Below are positions 35,300 to 43,844 of a DNA stretch of 48,005 bases, piece by piece; positions within the stretch are counted from its first letter, which is position 1; the number at the start of each line of letters is the position of its first letter. The notes beneath the pieces are model-generated. The model searched no databases and had not been told where the DNA came from. It saw only the letters and a program-made list of their open reading frames with translations. The DNA is from Deltaproteobacteria bacterium (lineage in GTDB: Bacteria; Desulfobacterota; Desulfobulbia; Desulfobulbales; Desulfocapsaceae): NCBI GenBank assembly GCA_002747825.1, contig PDQQ01000018.1, positions 1-48,005 on the forward strand, given 5' to 3'. The translations under genes were made by a program, and so were the position numbers.

Positions 35300-36697
35300 A
35301 TGCAGAGCGCAGATCCAGAAGATACCATAGCCGCAATTGCTACGCCTTCCGGGGCCGGTGGCATTGGTATAATCCGAATCAGCGGTGCCAGAGCCTTTTC
35401 TGTGTTAAAAACCCTTTTTCGGCCAAAGTCAGCGTCCTGTTCGTTTCTGAGTCATCGTCTCTACTACGGCCATATCCATCACCCGCGCGACGGCAAGATC
35501 CTCGATGAGGTGATGGCGGTCATTATGCGGGCTCCGCAGTCCTATACCCGGGAAGATGTGGCGGAGATCCACTGCCATGGCAGTTCCCGCATACTGCAGG
35601 ATATTCTGGAGCTTATGGTTTCACAGGAAGGGGTGCGTCTGGCTGCGCCCGGAGAGTTTACCAAGCGGGCCTTTCTCAACGGTCGTATCGATCTCACCCA
35701 GGCAGAGGCGGTCATCGACATCCTTTCTGCGAAGACCAGAAAAGGCATAGATCTGGCACAGGCACAGCTCTCCGGCTCTCTGTATCAGCGGCTCGACACC
35801 GTCCGGCAAAGCCTTGTCTCGATGCGTGCAGTTGTCGAGGTTGCCATCGATTTTCCCGATGAAGATGTTGATATCGTCAACACCCAGTCCCTGGCAGCTC
35901 AGGTCGAATCGCAGGTTATACAGCCTCTGGAGAAGCTGCTGGCCAATGTCTCCCAGGCCCGTTTGTTTCGGGAAGGCATCTCGCTGGTCATCGCCGGCAG
36001 GCCCAATGTCGGGAAATCCAGTCTGTTAAATGCCCTTCTTCAAGAAGACAGGGCCCTTGTGGCTTCAATTCCGGGGACAACCAGGGACTATATTGAAGAG
36101 GTGCTCGACATCGAAGGTGTTCCGGTGCGTCTCTTCGATACAGCGGGGATCCGTCTGGGGGCCGACACACTCGAAGAGCTGGGCATACAGAAGGCAAAGG
36201 ATCTGATCAACCTGGCCGATCTTGTGCTTTTTCTGGTGGATGCCTCGATGCCAATAACAGAAGAGGACAGGCTGCTTTTTGCCGATGTTGCCGATAAACC
36301 GGTAATTCTGGTCTTTAATAAGGTCGATCTCTGCGACGCAGGACAATGTGTGTCTGACCTCTGTATCGAGGCCGATATTATCGATAAGGTTCAGGTATCA
36401 GCGCGGCAGCAATATGGAATTGATGATTTGAAATCGGCCATCGTCCGGGAGATATTTTCCGGCCAAAGCCAGTGGGAGGAAGAGGGCTGTGCGCCGAACC
36501 TTCGCCACCAGGATGCGCTGCAACGGGCTGTGGCGGCCGCCCGACAGATTGTGACGACTCTGCGGTTTGGTGTAAGCAACGATCTTCTTGCCGTTGATCT
36601 GCAGGATTGTCTCAATGCCCTGGGCGATATTGTCGGCGAAACAACCCCCGACGATGTCCTCGACCTGGTCTTTGAGCGTTTTTGCCTCGGTAAATAG
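35300..36697 (+). CDS. mnmE: tRNA modification GTPase MnmE
   Basis: 465 aa. N-terminal tetrahydrofolate-binding domain (DTIAAIATPSGAGGIGIIRISG), helical domain, and a G domain with G1 GRPNVGKSS, G2 GTTRD, G3 DTAG and G4 NKVD; C-terminal FCLGK has the conserved Cys. Works with MnmG on U34 of tRNAs. Ends the rpmH-mnmE block. Confidence 0.97.
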   Translation: MQSADPEDTIAAIATPSGAGGIGIIRISGARAFSVLKTLFRPKSASCSFLSHRLYYGHIHHPRDGKILDEVMAVIMRAPQSYTREDVAEIHCHGSSRILQDILELMVSQEGVRLAAPGEFTKRAFLNGRIDLTQAEAVIDILSAKTRKGIDLAQAQLSGSLYQRLDTVRQSLVSMRAVVEVAIDFPDEDVDIVNTQSLAAQVESQVIQPLEKLLANVSQARLFREGISLVIAGRPNVGKSSLLNALLQEDRALVASIPGTTRDYIEEVLDIEGVPVRLFDTAGIRLGADTLEELGIQKAKDLINLADLVLFLVDASMPITEEDRLLFADVADKPVILVFNKVDLCDAGQCVSDLCIEADIIDKVQVSARQQYGIDDLKSAIVREIFSGQSQWEEEGCAPNLRHQDALQRAVAAARQIVTTLRFGVSNDLLAVDLQDCLNALGDIVGETTPDDVLDLVFERFCLGK

Positions 36698-36750
36698 CAG
36701 GAGTTCCAGCTCTGCAGAGTGGTAAAATCTCTCCGTTGTCTGCCTTTCTC

Positions 36751-36832
36751 TGCAAGGTATTCCGTGTAGTAAACGAAAACCAAACGGTTTGTACCTTGCC
36801 TTCCGAAAAACCTTGCCGATGAGAAATCCAGG
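36751..36832. repeat. Dispersed structured repeat, copy 3
   Basis: Shares AAGGTATTCCGTGTAGTA, TTCCGAAAAACCTTG and GAGAAATCCAGG with copies at 18769-18888 and 21640-21767. The arm pair GCAAGGTA (36752-36759) and TACCTTGC (36792-36799) is perfect. Unlike the other two copies, the CCTGCGGG terminator hairpin is missing. Confidence 0.6.
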
Positions 36833-36930
36833 CTGACTCTGTATTGCTCTGTTAGACTTTTAACACCCTTGAGCTTTTTCAATTTCTCCAAGATATTATA
36901 TTTACGTGCTCATATGGCATTAAAAACATC

Positions 36931-36968
36931 TTGACAAGCACGGGCAGCATCAATACAGTCTAGACTGT
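36931..36968 (+). promoter_or_regulatory. Toxin-antitoxin promoter with overlapping palindrome
   Basis: TTGACA (36931-36936), 17-nt spacer, TACAGT (36954-36959). The perfect 14-bp palindrome ACAGTCTAGACTGT (36955-36968) covers the -10, a typical antitoxin autorepression site. Confidence 0.6.
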
Positions 36969-36998
36969 CTAGAAAGAACAATAGGGGGAGGTACATCT

Positions 36999-37253
36999 AT
37001 GATAGAAAATCACTGGCAATTACAAGAGGCAAAAAATAAGTTCAGTAGTTTAGTAAACCAAGCCCAACAAATTGGTCCTCAAGTTGTGACAAAACATGGT
37101 CAGGTTGCTGTAGTTGTGATATCTGCTGAAGAGTATAATAAACTTACTAAACCTAAAAAAAATATAGTGCAATTTTTCCAAGAATCACCTCTTGCTCAAG
37201 AAGATATATCTTTTGAGCGTAGCAAAGAAAAACCAAGAGAAATTATTCTATGA
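36999..37253 (+). CDS. Type II antitoxin, Phd/YefM family
   Basis: 84 aa: WQLQEAKNKFSSLVNQAQQIGPQVVTKHGQVAVVVISAEEY is the Phd/YefM N-terminal DNA-binding fold (seen in pieces: QLQEAKNKFSSLV, VVTKHGQVAVVVISAEEY). The C-terminal half is the toxin-binding tail. Ribosome binding site GGGGGAGG. Overlaps the toxin gene by 4 nt (ATGA). AT-rich codon use, unlike mnmE. Confidence 0.9.
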   Translation: MIENHWQLQEAKNKFSSLVNQAQQIGPQVVTKHGQVAVVVISAEEYNKLTKPKKNIVQFFQESPLAQEDISFERSKEKPREIIL

Positions 37254-37672
37254 GATTCCTTTTAGATACCTGTGTTATTTCGGAACTTTCGAAGAAAAAA
37301 CCAACGCCATGTGTAGTAAAATGGATTTCAAGTGTTGACGAAAATAACTTATTTATCAGTGCATTAACTATAGGTGAAATTTACAAAGGTATTGAAAAAC
37401 TGCCTGATAGTGTTCAAAAATCAACACTATATTTATGGCTTACTGATGATCTTGAAGAACGGTTTCATAATCGTATCCTTTCTTTTGATGCCGCCACTGC
37501 CGCCGTATGGGGTACAATGCAGGCACAATCAGAGTTGGCAGGAAAACCAATGCCGATTATTGATGGCCAAATTGCTGCAACAGGTAGTCATCATAACCTC
37601 ATTGTTGTCACCAGAAATATCTCAGATATGAAAATAAGTGGGGTCTCTTTATATAATCCTTGGGAAAAATAA
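37250..37672 (+). CDS. Type II toxin, PIN-domain ribonuclease (VapC/FitB-like)
   Basis: 140 aa PIN domain. Catalytic acids: FLLDTCVISEL (Asp6, Glu12 region), LTIGEIYKGIEKL (Glu), and PIIDGQIAATGSHHNLIVVTRN (Asp, then TRN). The FitB-type LDTxVISEL motif is clear. Cleaves RNA when freed from the antitoxin (family knowledge). Confidence 0.92.
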   Translation: MRFLLDTCVISELSKKKPTPCVVKWISSVDENNLFISALTIGEIYKGIEKLPDSVQKSTLYLWLTDDLEERFHNRILSFDAATAAVWGTMQAQSELAGKPMPIIDGQIAATGSHHNLIVVTRNISDMKISGVSLYNPWEK

Positions 37673-37778
37673 TTTTTTTAGTAAACCTTGGGCTTTGCCG
37701 GGCGACCGTCAAATTTTGACAGTTCCGGAAAAGAAGAAGACTCCATTGTCGTGAACTGCCCAATGTCAGATAAAGGAG

Positions 37779-37891
37779 GCTTTGATGAACGGATCAGGAG
37801 TTCACGTCACTCAAGGTGGAAATACAGGTATAATGTCGTTTGGATCCCAAAATATTGGAGGAAATTGCTTTACTTCTCTAAAAATACGTAA
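37779..37891 (+). pseudogene. IS200-like transposase remnant (N-terminal fragment)
   Basis: The frame reading SSRHSRWKYRYNVVWIPKYWRKLLY matches the start of IS200/IS605 TnpA (typical YHLVWxPKYRRKVL). The only good start, ATG at 37784 with AAAGGAGG before it, is in a different frame, so the fragment is frameshifted, and it stops after about 35 residues beside the nitroreductase 3' end. Catalytic Tyr and HUH parts are absent. Confidence 0.6.
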
Positions 37892-38530
37892 AAATATTTT
37901 CTAATTCAAAGCGTGATTTTGGTAACTGGGCATTATAGTCGTCATCAGTATGATAACCTAATGCGACCAATACTACAGGCACTAGTCCTTTTTCTTTCAA
38001 TTTCAAAACCTCAGTGAGAATTTCAGCATTATAGCCTTCCATTGTCAAAGTATCAATACCCATATCAGCAGCGGCTAAGAGGAGACCACCCAAAGCGATA
38101 TACACCTGATTTGCTGCCCACACGTTAAGAAACTCTGGTTCAGCGCCGATTCCTGCTAAATATCCGCTATACAACTCTTTGATTGTATTGAAAGCTGTTT
38201 CATTGCCAGACGCCCATCAGCCTGCTCTTTTGCCAATACCCTATCCAAATGCTTTTGGTCAATATTTTCATAGGTACACAGTACCATCACATGCGAGGCG
38301 TCCAGAATCTTCTGTTCATTAATGATACAATCACCCTGTGTGGCTTGGGCAATTTGTCTTTTTCCCGCCTCTTTATCGGTGATTAATACGTGCCAGGATT
38401 GAATATTAATACTTGATGGACTTAATTGAAAAACTGCTTTTAGCGTTTGCATGTTCGCATTACTGATTTTACGATCCGAGGCAAAGGCTTTAGTTGCATA
38501 GCGTTGTTTTGCCGTGGCTAAAATGGACAT
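37878..38530 (-). pseudogene. NfsB-like NAD(P)H nitroreductase, frameshifted
   Basis: Two adjacent frames together form a full NfsB-type FMN nitroreductase (about 217 aa). Part 1 (38530 to about 38156): RYATKAFASDRKIS, LSPSSINIQSWHVLI, KILDASHVMVLC, KEQADGRLAMK. Part 2 (from about 38200 to 37878): IKELYSGYLAGIGAEPE, NQVYIALGGLLLAAADMGID, MEGYNAEIL, QLPKSRFELENI. Adding one T to the TTT at 38198-38200 (an A on the coding strand, making AAAA) joins the frames as KTAFNTIKELY. This is either a real inactivating deletion or a homopolymer sequencing error. AAGGAG precedes the ATG at 38530. Confidence 0.85.
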
Positions 38531-38564
38531 AATCACTCCTTTATTGGATGCATTGATTGTTTTT

Positions 38565-39389
38565 TTATTTCAAATGCTGTTTGAAGTATATGAAATGATA
38601 CTCAATTGACTTTCTCCAATATTCTTTATTATGTTCGCCAGGTTGAGTTATAAACGTTATTGGCAACTTTTTAGCCAATGCCAATTCTTTTACCTTTAAG
38701 GTATTGACAAGTAACGGGTCTTGTAAACCACAATCAAGTAAAAAGCCCTTATTAAAATCTGTATGTTGTTCGAGTAATGTTGAGATATTACATTGATTCC
38801 AGTCGTTTTGGTTGTGATCTCCTAAGATCTCATTTAAGTCATTGGTTAACCGCTCATTTCCAAAAAATATCAGACTGTTTTTCTTCAAATTTTCATAGTC
38901 GAATTCAAGCCCACCGCTTGTTGAAGCTGCGGTGTTGAAGAAATCTGAATTTTTGACAAACAGGTGTAAAGCTCCATAGCCCCCCATACTTAATCCAGTG
39001 ATAAAAATGTTATTAGAATCTATGCTAAAATTTTTTTTGATCTCAGGCATAAGTTCTTGAAAGAAGAAATCCTCGTATTGTGAATTTTTTAAATTTGGGC
39101 TGTTTATGTAAAAACTGACAAAACCTTCAGGACAAGCCAGAATCATTTGATAATTGTTTGCCAATTTCTTTAAATCTGTTGTTTTACTCCACTGCTCGTA
39201 ATTCTGGCTGTACCCGTGAAGCATAAAGACCAACGGATATTTTTTTGAAGATTGATAGTTGTCCGGTTTTTGAATAATAAAAGGTGTTTTTTTAGCCAGG
39301 TATTTTGAGTTTATCTGGAAAGTTTCCTGCCCAAAAACGGTCCGGCAAGTGAGAATTGTTAAGAGTGTTAAAAAAAATACGTTTTTCAT
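38565..39389 (-). CDS. Secreted esterase (alpha/beta hydrolase, esterase-D-like)
   Basis: 274 aa, AT-rich. Signal peptide MKNVFFLTLLTILTCRTVFG with cleavage after VFGQ. Then YPLVFMLHGYSQNYEQW (oxyanion loop HGY), nucleophile elbow GLSMGGYGALHLF, an Asp region LLDCGLQDPLLVN and His in TQPGEHNKEYW, the order of tributyrin esterase/S-formylglutathione hydrolase relatives. Codon use and signal look like a Bacteroidota donor (inference). Confidence 0.85.
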   Translation of the reverse strand: MKNVFFLTLLTILTCRTVFGQETFQINSKYLAKKTPFIIQKPDNYQSSKKYPLVFMLHGYSQNYEQWSKTTDLKKLANNYQMILACPEGFVSFYINSPNLKNSQYEDFFFQELMPEIKKNFSIDSNNIFITGLSMGGYGALHLFVKNSDFFNTAASTSGGLEFDYENLKKNSLIFFGNERLTNDLNEILGDHNQNDWNQCNISTLLEQHTDFNKGFLLDCGLQDPLLVNTLKVKELALAKKLPITFITQPGEHNKEYWRKSIEYHFIYFKQHLK

Positions 39390-39548
39390 TTTTTTCCCCT
39401 TTAGTAAATAGTAGAAAAACCTTTATATGGTATTGTATTTATTCAGGTAGTGCCATAATAGGCAGTCGCACAGATTACTGTATTGACAAGTTGACCAAGC
39501 ATATTAATTGGTGTAAAGAGTATTCAAATACTTGCAAAATAACAAGTG

Positions 39549-39585
39549 CTTACTTTTTTGTTTGGTACGTACGAAAAGGTAAGTT
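39549..39585. promoter_or_regulatory. Palindromic operator-like region before hxlR
   Basis: CTTACTTTTTTG and CGAAAAGGTAAG flank a central GTACGTAC palindrome (about 39549-39583). It lies between the divergent esterase and HxlR genes, where HxlR repressors usually bind. Confidence 0.4.
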
Positions 39586-39617
39586 TTGTGATTTTCGGGA
39601 ATTTACAATTTCTTTAA

Positions 39618-40052
39618 GGGGAAAAATACTTTTGCTATTTTGAGCTTGCTCTTCAAGTGATTGGAGGCAAGTGGAAAAGCAATATTTTGTATAATTTAGG
39701 AAATTTTTCAACTTTGCGCTTTGGAGAGTTTAAAAAAAAGATGCCCGACGTCTCCGAAAAAATGTTAATTCAACAATTACGTGAGCTTGAAAAAGATGGT
39801 ATGGTGAAAAGAAAGGTATATAGACAGGTGCCACCTAAAGTTGAATATTCACTAACTGAACTTGGCTCCTCACTATTTCCAATATTGTTGACGCTACGGG
39901 ATTGGGGTGCTCATTATGAAAAGGAAAGTGGCCTGTATAAATTTTTTAAAGACAGTGATCAATTTGAGAAACCGTACGATTTTTTACAAAAACCACGTAT
40001 ATCTACGACAGGGAAAAATATGACAAATAAAGCCGATAAACATCAACTGTAA
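39618..40052 (+). pseudogene. HxlR-family regulator, 5' end disrupted
   Basis: Winged helix HxlR protein: LQVIGGKWKSNILYNLG, RFGEFKKKMPDVSEKMLIQQLRELEKDGMVKRKVY, YSLTELGSSLFPILLTLRDWG (in pieces). The conserved N-terminal CxFELALxVIGGKW motif is present (CYFELALQ) but upstream of the only usable start (GTG, 39657), and its frame is closed by TAA just before. One extra A in the run after AAGGGG would join it to an upstream frame. Thus either a truncated protein from 39657 (131 aa), a pseudogene, or a sequencing error. Confidence 0.7.
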
Positions 40053-40187
40053 CATCCATTCATCCGGTCTCAACACCTTCCCTGATAAGCTCTCCATTCT
40101 CTCAAAGTTACCGTATAGAAGCTGCATCCAGGCTTCTGCGTGTATTTTGGGCTTGTACATACAGTAAAAAACTACTGGACATCCGGT

Positions 40188-40748
40188 TTACCCCGGCGGC
40201 ACAACGGTTACCCTGCGCTTTCTTCTTCCCCATTGCAGGGCCTCGCTGTGGAAGTTGAAATAGAGGTCGATGCGGTGCGCCCCTTTTATCGCCCTGCCGC
40301 GGTCTTCGACCCTTCCCCAGCCGTATCCCGGGACGTACATCCTGGTCCCAAACGGGTAGAATTTGGTGTCTGCCGCGATAGTTCCATCATGGGGAATCAG
40401 GCACCAGGGCAGAAAAATAATCCGGGGCACGATCATCCAGGGTCGGTACAGGGAGTCTGTTGAGAAAAGACCGGGGCTTGGTTCTCTCGGGTATGTGCCG
40501 CTTGCCGTGCGTCCGCTGTAGGGACGCCCTCTGGCTGGGCCGGTGCTGATATACTTATTCCAGAAGTCGAGTTTAAAATACCTCCAGCTTCCCCTTTCCC
40601 AACTGCAGCAGGATGCACAGTTGCAGTAGGCGGTGGTTTCCATGATAACCTGCCGGCCCCGTTGTGCGCAGCCGTACTGCAGCAAGAGGACAGCACAGAG
40701 AGCCACCCTCAAGAGGGGTGTTGATATGTTCAAAAAAACGATACGCAT
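40188..40748 (-). CDS. 3D-domain protein, possible lipoprotein
   Basis: 186 aa from the ATG at 40748; the frame is open from a GTG at 40814. N-terminal hydrophobic segment ending LLLQYGC (weak lipobox, Cys then AQ). The core TAYCNCASCCSW and the C-terminal DGTIAADTKFYPFGTRMYV, GWGRVEDRGRAIKGAHRIDLYF carry the three Asp of the 3D (MltA/RpfB-like double-psi barrel) domain. Related proteins act on peptidoglycan. Several Cys in a row (CNCASCC) are notable for an exported protein. GC content is host-like again. Confidence 0.8.
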   Translation of the reverse strand: MRIVFLNISTPLLRVALCAVLLLQYGCAQRGRQVIMETTAYCNCASCCSWERGSWRYFKLDFWNKYISTGPARGRPYSGRTASGTYPREPSPGLFSTDSLYRPWMIVPRIIFLPWCLIPHDGTIAADTKFYPFGTRMYVPGYGWGRVEDRGRAIKGAHRIDLYFNFHSEALQWGRRKRRVTVVPPG

Positions 40749-40904
40749 TTTTTTCTGGGTCAGGTCTGTTGATTTTCGGGTTTCATTTTTCTGTAAATCT
40801 CTTGATAATATCACAATATAGCTTAATTATATAGTACAGATCTGTATGGAGAGAGAATTTTTTTGTATCTGCAAACGTTCAAGACAACACACAGTGGAGG
40901 GAAA

Positions 40905-42074
40905 ATGGCAATATCTACGTACACAGCCCTGGATCTGTTTACCTGGCTGACGGAAAAAGAGGACTTCATTCTTCTCGATGTTCGCAACAAGGTCGACTTT
41001 AGCCGCTTTAAGGTCGAATCTCCCTATCCTTTTACCGAGCTGAACATCTCGTATTTTGATTTTATGGAGATCGAGGAGCAATGCGTGGCCAGGGTAAGCC
41101 GCGATAAGCCGGTGAGAATCGTTTGCGCCAAGGAAGGATCGGCAAAATATGTTGCCGAGATACTCGAGAAGCATCAGTTTCCGGATCTTGGATATCTGCA
41201 GGGTGGGATCAAGACCTGGGGCAATCTTCTGGTACCCCGGCTGCTCAACCCCGGTGATGACTATTCCCTGTACCAGTTTATTCGCCCGGGTAAGGCCTCC
41301 TGCTCTTACGCCCTTCTGTTCAACGACGAGCTGATGGTCTTTGACCCAAGCCGTAACGTCGATGCGTATATCGATTTTGCAAAAGAAAACCATTGCCGCA
41401 TTGTACGTTCGTTTGAGACCCATCTGCAGGCCGATTATATCGCTGGCAGTCGTCTCCTCTGTGAAAAGACCGGTGCGGCCTTTATGGCCAACGAAGCGGA
41501 TTTTGCCGGTGCAAAGATTGACTACACGCCGCTTGAAGACGCAAAAGACTATAGCTTCTCAACCGGTGGGCCAAAGGTACGCTGCCTTTTTACACCGGGG
41601 CATACCCCCGGATCCACCTCGTTTCTGGTTGATGACAAATATCTGCTGAGCGGGGATACGATCTTTATCCAGTCGGTCGGCCGTCCTGACCTCGGCGGCG
41701 AGGTTGATGCCTGGTCTGATACCCTTTTTGAGACCTTAAAGAAGATACAGAACTATCCTGAAGACCTGCTTGTCCTGCCGGGGCATTATATGGGCTGGGA
41801 AGAGGCCAACGAACAGCTGCATTTCTGCGCAAGCCTTGGCCAGACAAAGTCTTTTAATAAGGCCATTTACGCTATTGACAACAAGGAGGATTTTCTCACC
41901 TTTATCAAGGGCAATATGCGCAAACAGCCCGATGAATACGCAACGATCCGGCGTATTAACGCCAATCTGGAGCAGGTCGACAGCGATCGTGCCGAAGTGC
42001 TTGATCTGGGAAAAAATGAGTGCGCAGCCACCGCCTATGCAGCCCAGCAGAAGAAGGGGCAGAGTTCTTCGTAG
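40905..42074 (+). CDS. Rhodanese + metallo-beta-lactamase fusion protein
   Basis: 389 aa. Residues 5-110 are a rhodanese domain with active-site C74 (IVCAKEGSA). Residues about 120-360 are an ETHE1/glyoxalase-II type MBL fold: ETHLQADYIAGS, FTPGHTPGSTSFLVD, LLSGDTIFIQSVGRPDL, VLPGHY. The usual HxHxDH metal motif reads H173-L-Q175-A-D177-Y178, so two His ligands are replaced. Relatives handle persulfides. The start ATG follows GTGGAGG (40894-40900); an upstream ATG frame from 40863 lacks such a site. Confidence 0.88.
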   Translation: MAISTYTALDLFTWLTEKEDFILLDVRNKVDFSRFKVESPYPFTELNISYFDFMEIEEQCVARVSRDKPVRIVCAKEGSAKYVAEILEKHQFPDLGYLQGGIKTWGNLLVPRLLNPGDDYSLYQFIRPGKASCSYALLFNDELMVFDPSRNVDAYIDFAKENHCRIVRSFETHLQADYIAGSRLLCEKTGAAFMANEADFAGAKIDYTPLEDAKDYSFSTGGPKVRCLFTPGHTPGSTSFLVDDKYLLSGDTIFIQSVGRPDLGGEVDAWSDTLFETLKKIQNYPEDLLVLPGHYMGWEEANEQLHFCASLGQTKSFNKAIYAIDNKEDFLTFIKGNMRKQPDEYATIRRINANLEQVDSDRAEVLDLGKNECAATAYAAQQKKGQSSS

Positions 42075-42298
42075 GCAGCCTGTTCGGGGATGATCGGGAT
42101 CTTTCGTCTGATCTGCTGGTTGCGAAAAATCCTGATTTGCTGGATGCAGGGGATCTGAGCCTCTGTATTGAGGATGCGCCGATGGCGATGCGTTTGCATG
42201 CTATGCGTCATCGTCGTGTTCGGTTTTTAGAGATTTGCGATGATGTATGATTTTTGTACTGGCACCAGCGGCCTGTAAAACGGGTGTAGAGAGAGACG

Positions 42299-43678
42299 AT
42301 GAGCAAAAAAGAGGTATTCCCCGAAGCGGCCAACGACATTATTCTCGACTCAATCTCCGATGGTGTCTTCACCGTTGATCATAACTGGCGGATCATGAGT
42401 TTCAACCGGGCGGCTGAAGAGATCACCGGTACTCCGAAGAAAGAGGCGATAGGGCGCTATTGCTGGGAGGTCTTTCGTTCCAATATGTGCGAAGGGGGCT
42501 GCGCCTTGCGCAAAACCATGCAGGAAAAAAAATCCTTCAGCTCGACCTCCACCTATATCATAGACAACAAGCAGCGCCGGGTCCCCATCGGCGTTTCAAC
42601 CGCTCTCTTGCGCAATGAAGAAGGCGAGGTGCTGGGTGGTGTAGAGACATTTCGCGACCGCTCTCTGGTCGAGGAGCTGCGCCGTACCATCGATTCCCGT
42701 TACGTTATGGGTGATATGGTCAGTCGCAGCGAGGCCATGCAGAAGATTTTCGCTCTTCTGCCCCAGGTCGCCGAGTGCGACAGCACCGTACTCATTGAGG
42801 GGGAGACCGGCACCGGCAAGGAGCTGCTGGCATCGGCCTTGCATGCCAATTCGGCGAGAAAGGACGGCCCTTTTATCGCCATCAACTGCGGGGCCTTACC
42901 CGATACGCTGCTCGAGTCTGAGCTTTTTGGCTACAAGGCCGGAGCCTTTACCGGTGCCGACAGGGATAAACCGGGCCTGTTCCAGGCTGCGGGCAAGGGC
43001 ACCATCTTTCTTGATGAGATTGGCGATATCTCTCCGGCCTTTCAGGTGCGGCTGCTGCGGGTTCTTGAGGCCCGAGAGTTTGTCCCCGTTGGAGGGTTGA
43101 AACCGGAAAAGACCGAGGCGAGGATTATTGCCGCCACCAATCGGGATCTTGCCCGGCTGGTAGAAGAGGGCACTTTTCGACGGGATCTCTTTTATCGGAT
43201 CAATGTTCTTTGTCTCGAACTTCCTCCTCTCCGTGAGAGGACAGAGGATATTCCCCTTCTTGTCGGGCATTTTATTGGCAAATTGAATCGTCTCAGGGAG
43301 CGTTCAATCAAAGGCTTGTCCGGTAAGGCCCTGGCCACGCTGATGTCTCATACCTTTCCCGGCAATATCCGTGAGCTGGAAAATATCATTGAGCATGGTT
43401 TTGTGCTTTGTCAGGGGGAAGAGATCGAAAATGAGCATCTCCCCGCCTCTCTGCAGGAGCTGGAGGCCAGGGCTGGCTCTTTGCCGCGGGGACACAGGCA
43501 AAATATGCAAATGGCCGAGGCCGATCTGATAATCGAGACCTTGCGGCGCTGTAACTACAACCGTCTTCAGGCCGCAAAGGAACTGGGTATCCATAAGAGT
43601 ACGCTGTTTCGGAAGATCAAAAAATATCAGATCTCGCTGCCCGATATCGACGGCAGAAGTCGATCGCCAATAGAATAG
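42299..43678 (+). CDS. Sigma-54-dependent activator, PAS-AAA+-Fis
   Basis: 459 aa enhancer-binding protein. PAS domain (about 15-125) with a Cys cluster (RYCWEVF ... NMCEGGCALRK) that could sense redox or metal. AAA+ (about 140-375): GETGTGKELLA, GAFTGADRDKPG (the sigma-54 contacting GAFTGA loop), FLDEIGD. C-terminal Fis HTH: ETLRRCNYNRLQAAKELGIHKSTLFRKIKKY in part. The downstream NifX/MinD genes have a -24/-12 promoter and a dyad. In Desulfovibrio the orange-protein (ORP) genes are controlled by sigma-54 and an adjacent activator; this looks like the same arrangement. Confidence 0.93.
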   Translation: MSKKEVFPEAANDIILDSISDGVFTVDHNWRIMSFNRAAEEITGTPKKEAIGRYCWEVFRSNMCEGGCALRKTMQEKKSFSSTSTYIIDNKQRRVPIGVSTALLRNEEGEVLGGVETFRDRSLVEELRRTIDSRYVMGDMVSRSEAMQKIFALLPQVAECDSTVLIEGETGTGKELLASALHANSARKDGPFIAINCGALPDTLLESELFGYKAGAFTGADRDKPGLFQAAGKGTIFLDEIGDISPAFQVRLLRVLEAREFVPVGGLKPEKTEARIIAATNRDLARLVEEGTFRRDLFYRINVLCLELPPLRERTEDIPLLVGHFIGKLNRLRERSIKGLSGKALATLMSHTFPGNIRELENIIEHGFVLCQGEEIENEHLPASLQELEARAGSLPRGHRQNMQMAEADLIIETLRRCNYNRLQAAKELGIHKSTLFRKIKKYQISLPDIDGRSRSPIE

Positions 43679-43751
43679 GCGGTCATTGATCGCCTGGCTT
43701 GTTCTTTTTCTCTCTCACCCAGGGTCGTATGTGCGACTCTAGGGCCCTTTT

Positions 43752-43771
43752 GGGTTGCATTTTTGCAACCC
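43752..43771. promoter_or_regulatory. Upstream activating dyad for the NifX/MinD operon
   Basis: Perfect GGGTTGCA-TTTT-TGCAACCC, about 75-93 bp before the -24 element. No T-run follows, so it is more like an enhancer for the sigma-54 activator than its terminator. Confidence 0.55.
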
Positions 43772-43844
43772 TGTCCCTCTGCTGTTTCCTCGTTTTTTCT
43801 CTTCTTTTCTTTGTATAACAGGTCATTATGCTTTTCTCTCTGTT

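Larger units (their letters stand above)
36698..36998. other. Intergenic region after mnmE
   Basis: 301 nt. It holds dispersed repeat copy 3 (36751-36832) and the promoter/operator of the toxin-antitoxin pair (36931-36968). GC content drops sharply from about 36840, marking the edge of the AT-rich island. Confidence 0.6.

Noticed and set aside
39356..39643. 95-codon + strand frame in the esterase-HxlR spacer
   Set aside because: It covers the divergent promoter region and shows no domain; only its last codons align with the broken HxlR 5' end.
42075..42250. Small + strand frame after the rhodanese-MBL gene (ends 42250)
   Set aside because: It overlaps the previous gene in another frame, has no ribosome binding site and no recognised domain. 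It could be a chance frame before the activator gene.
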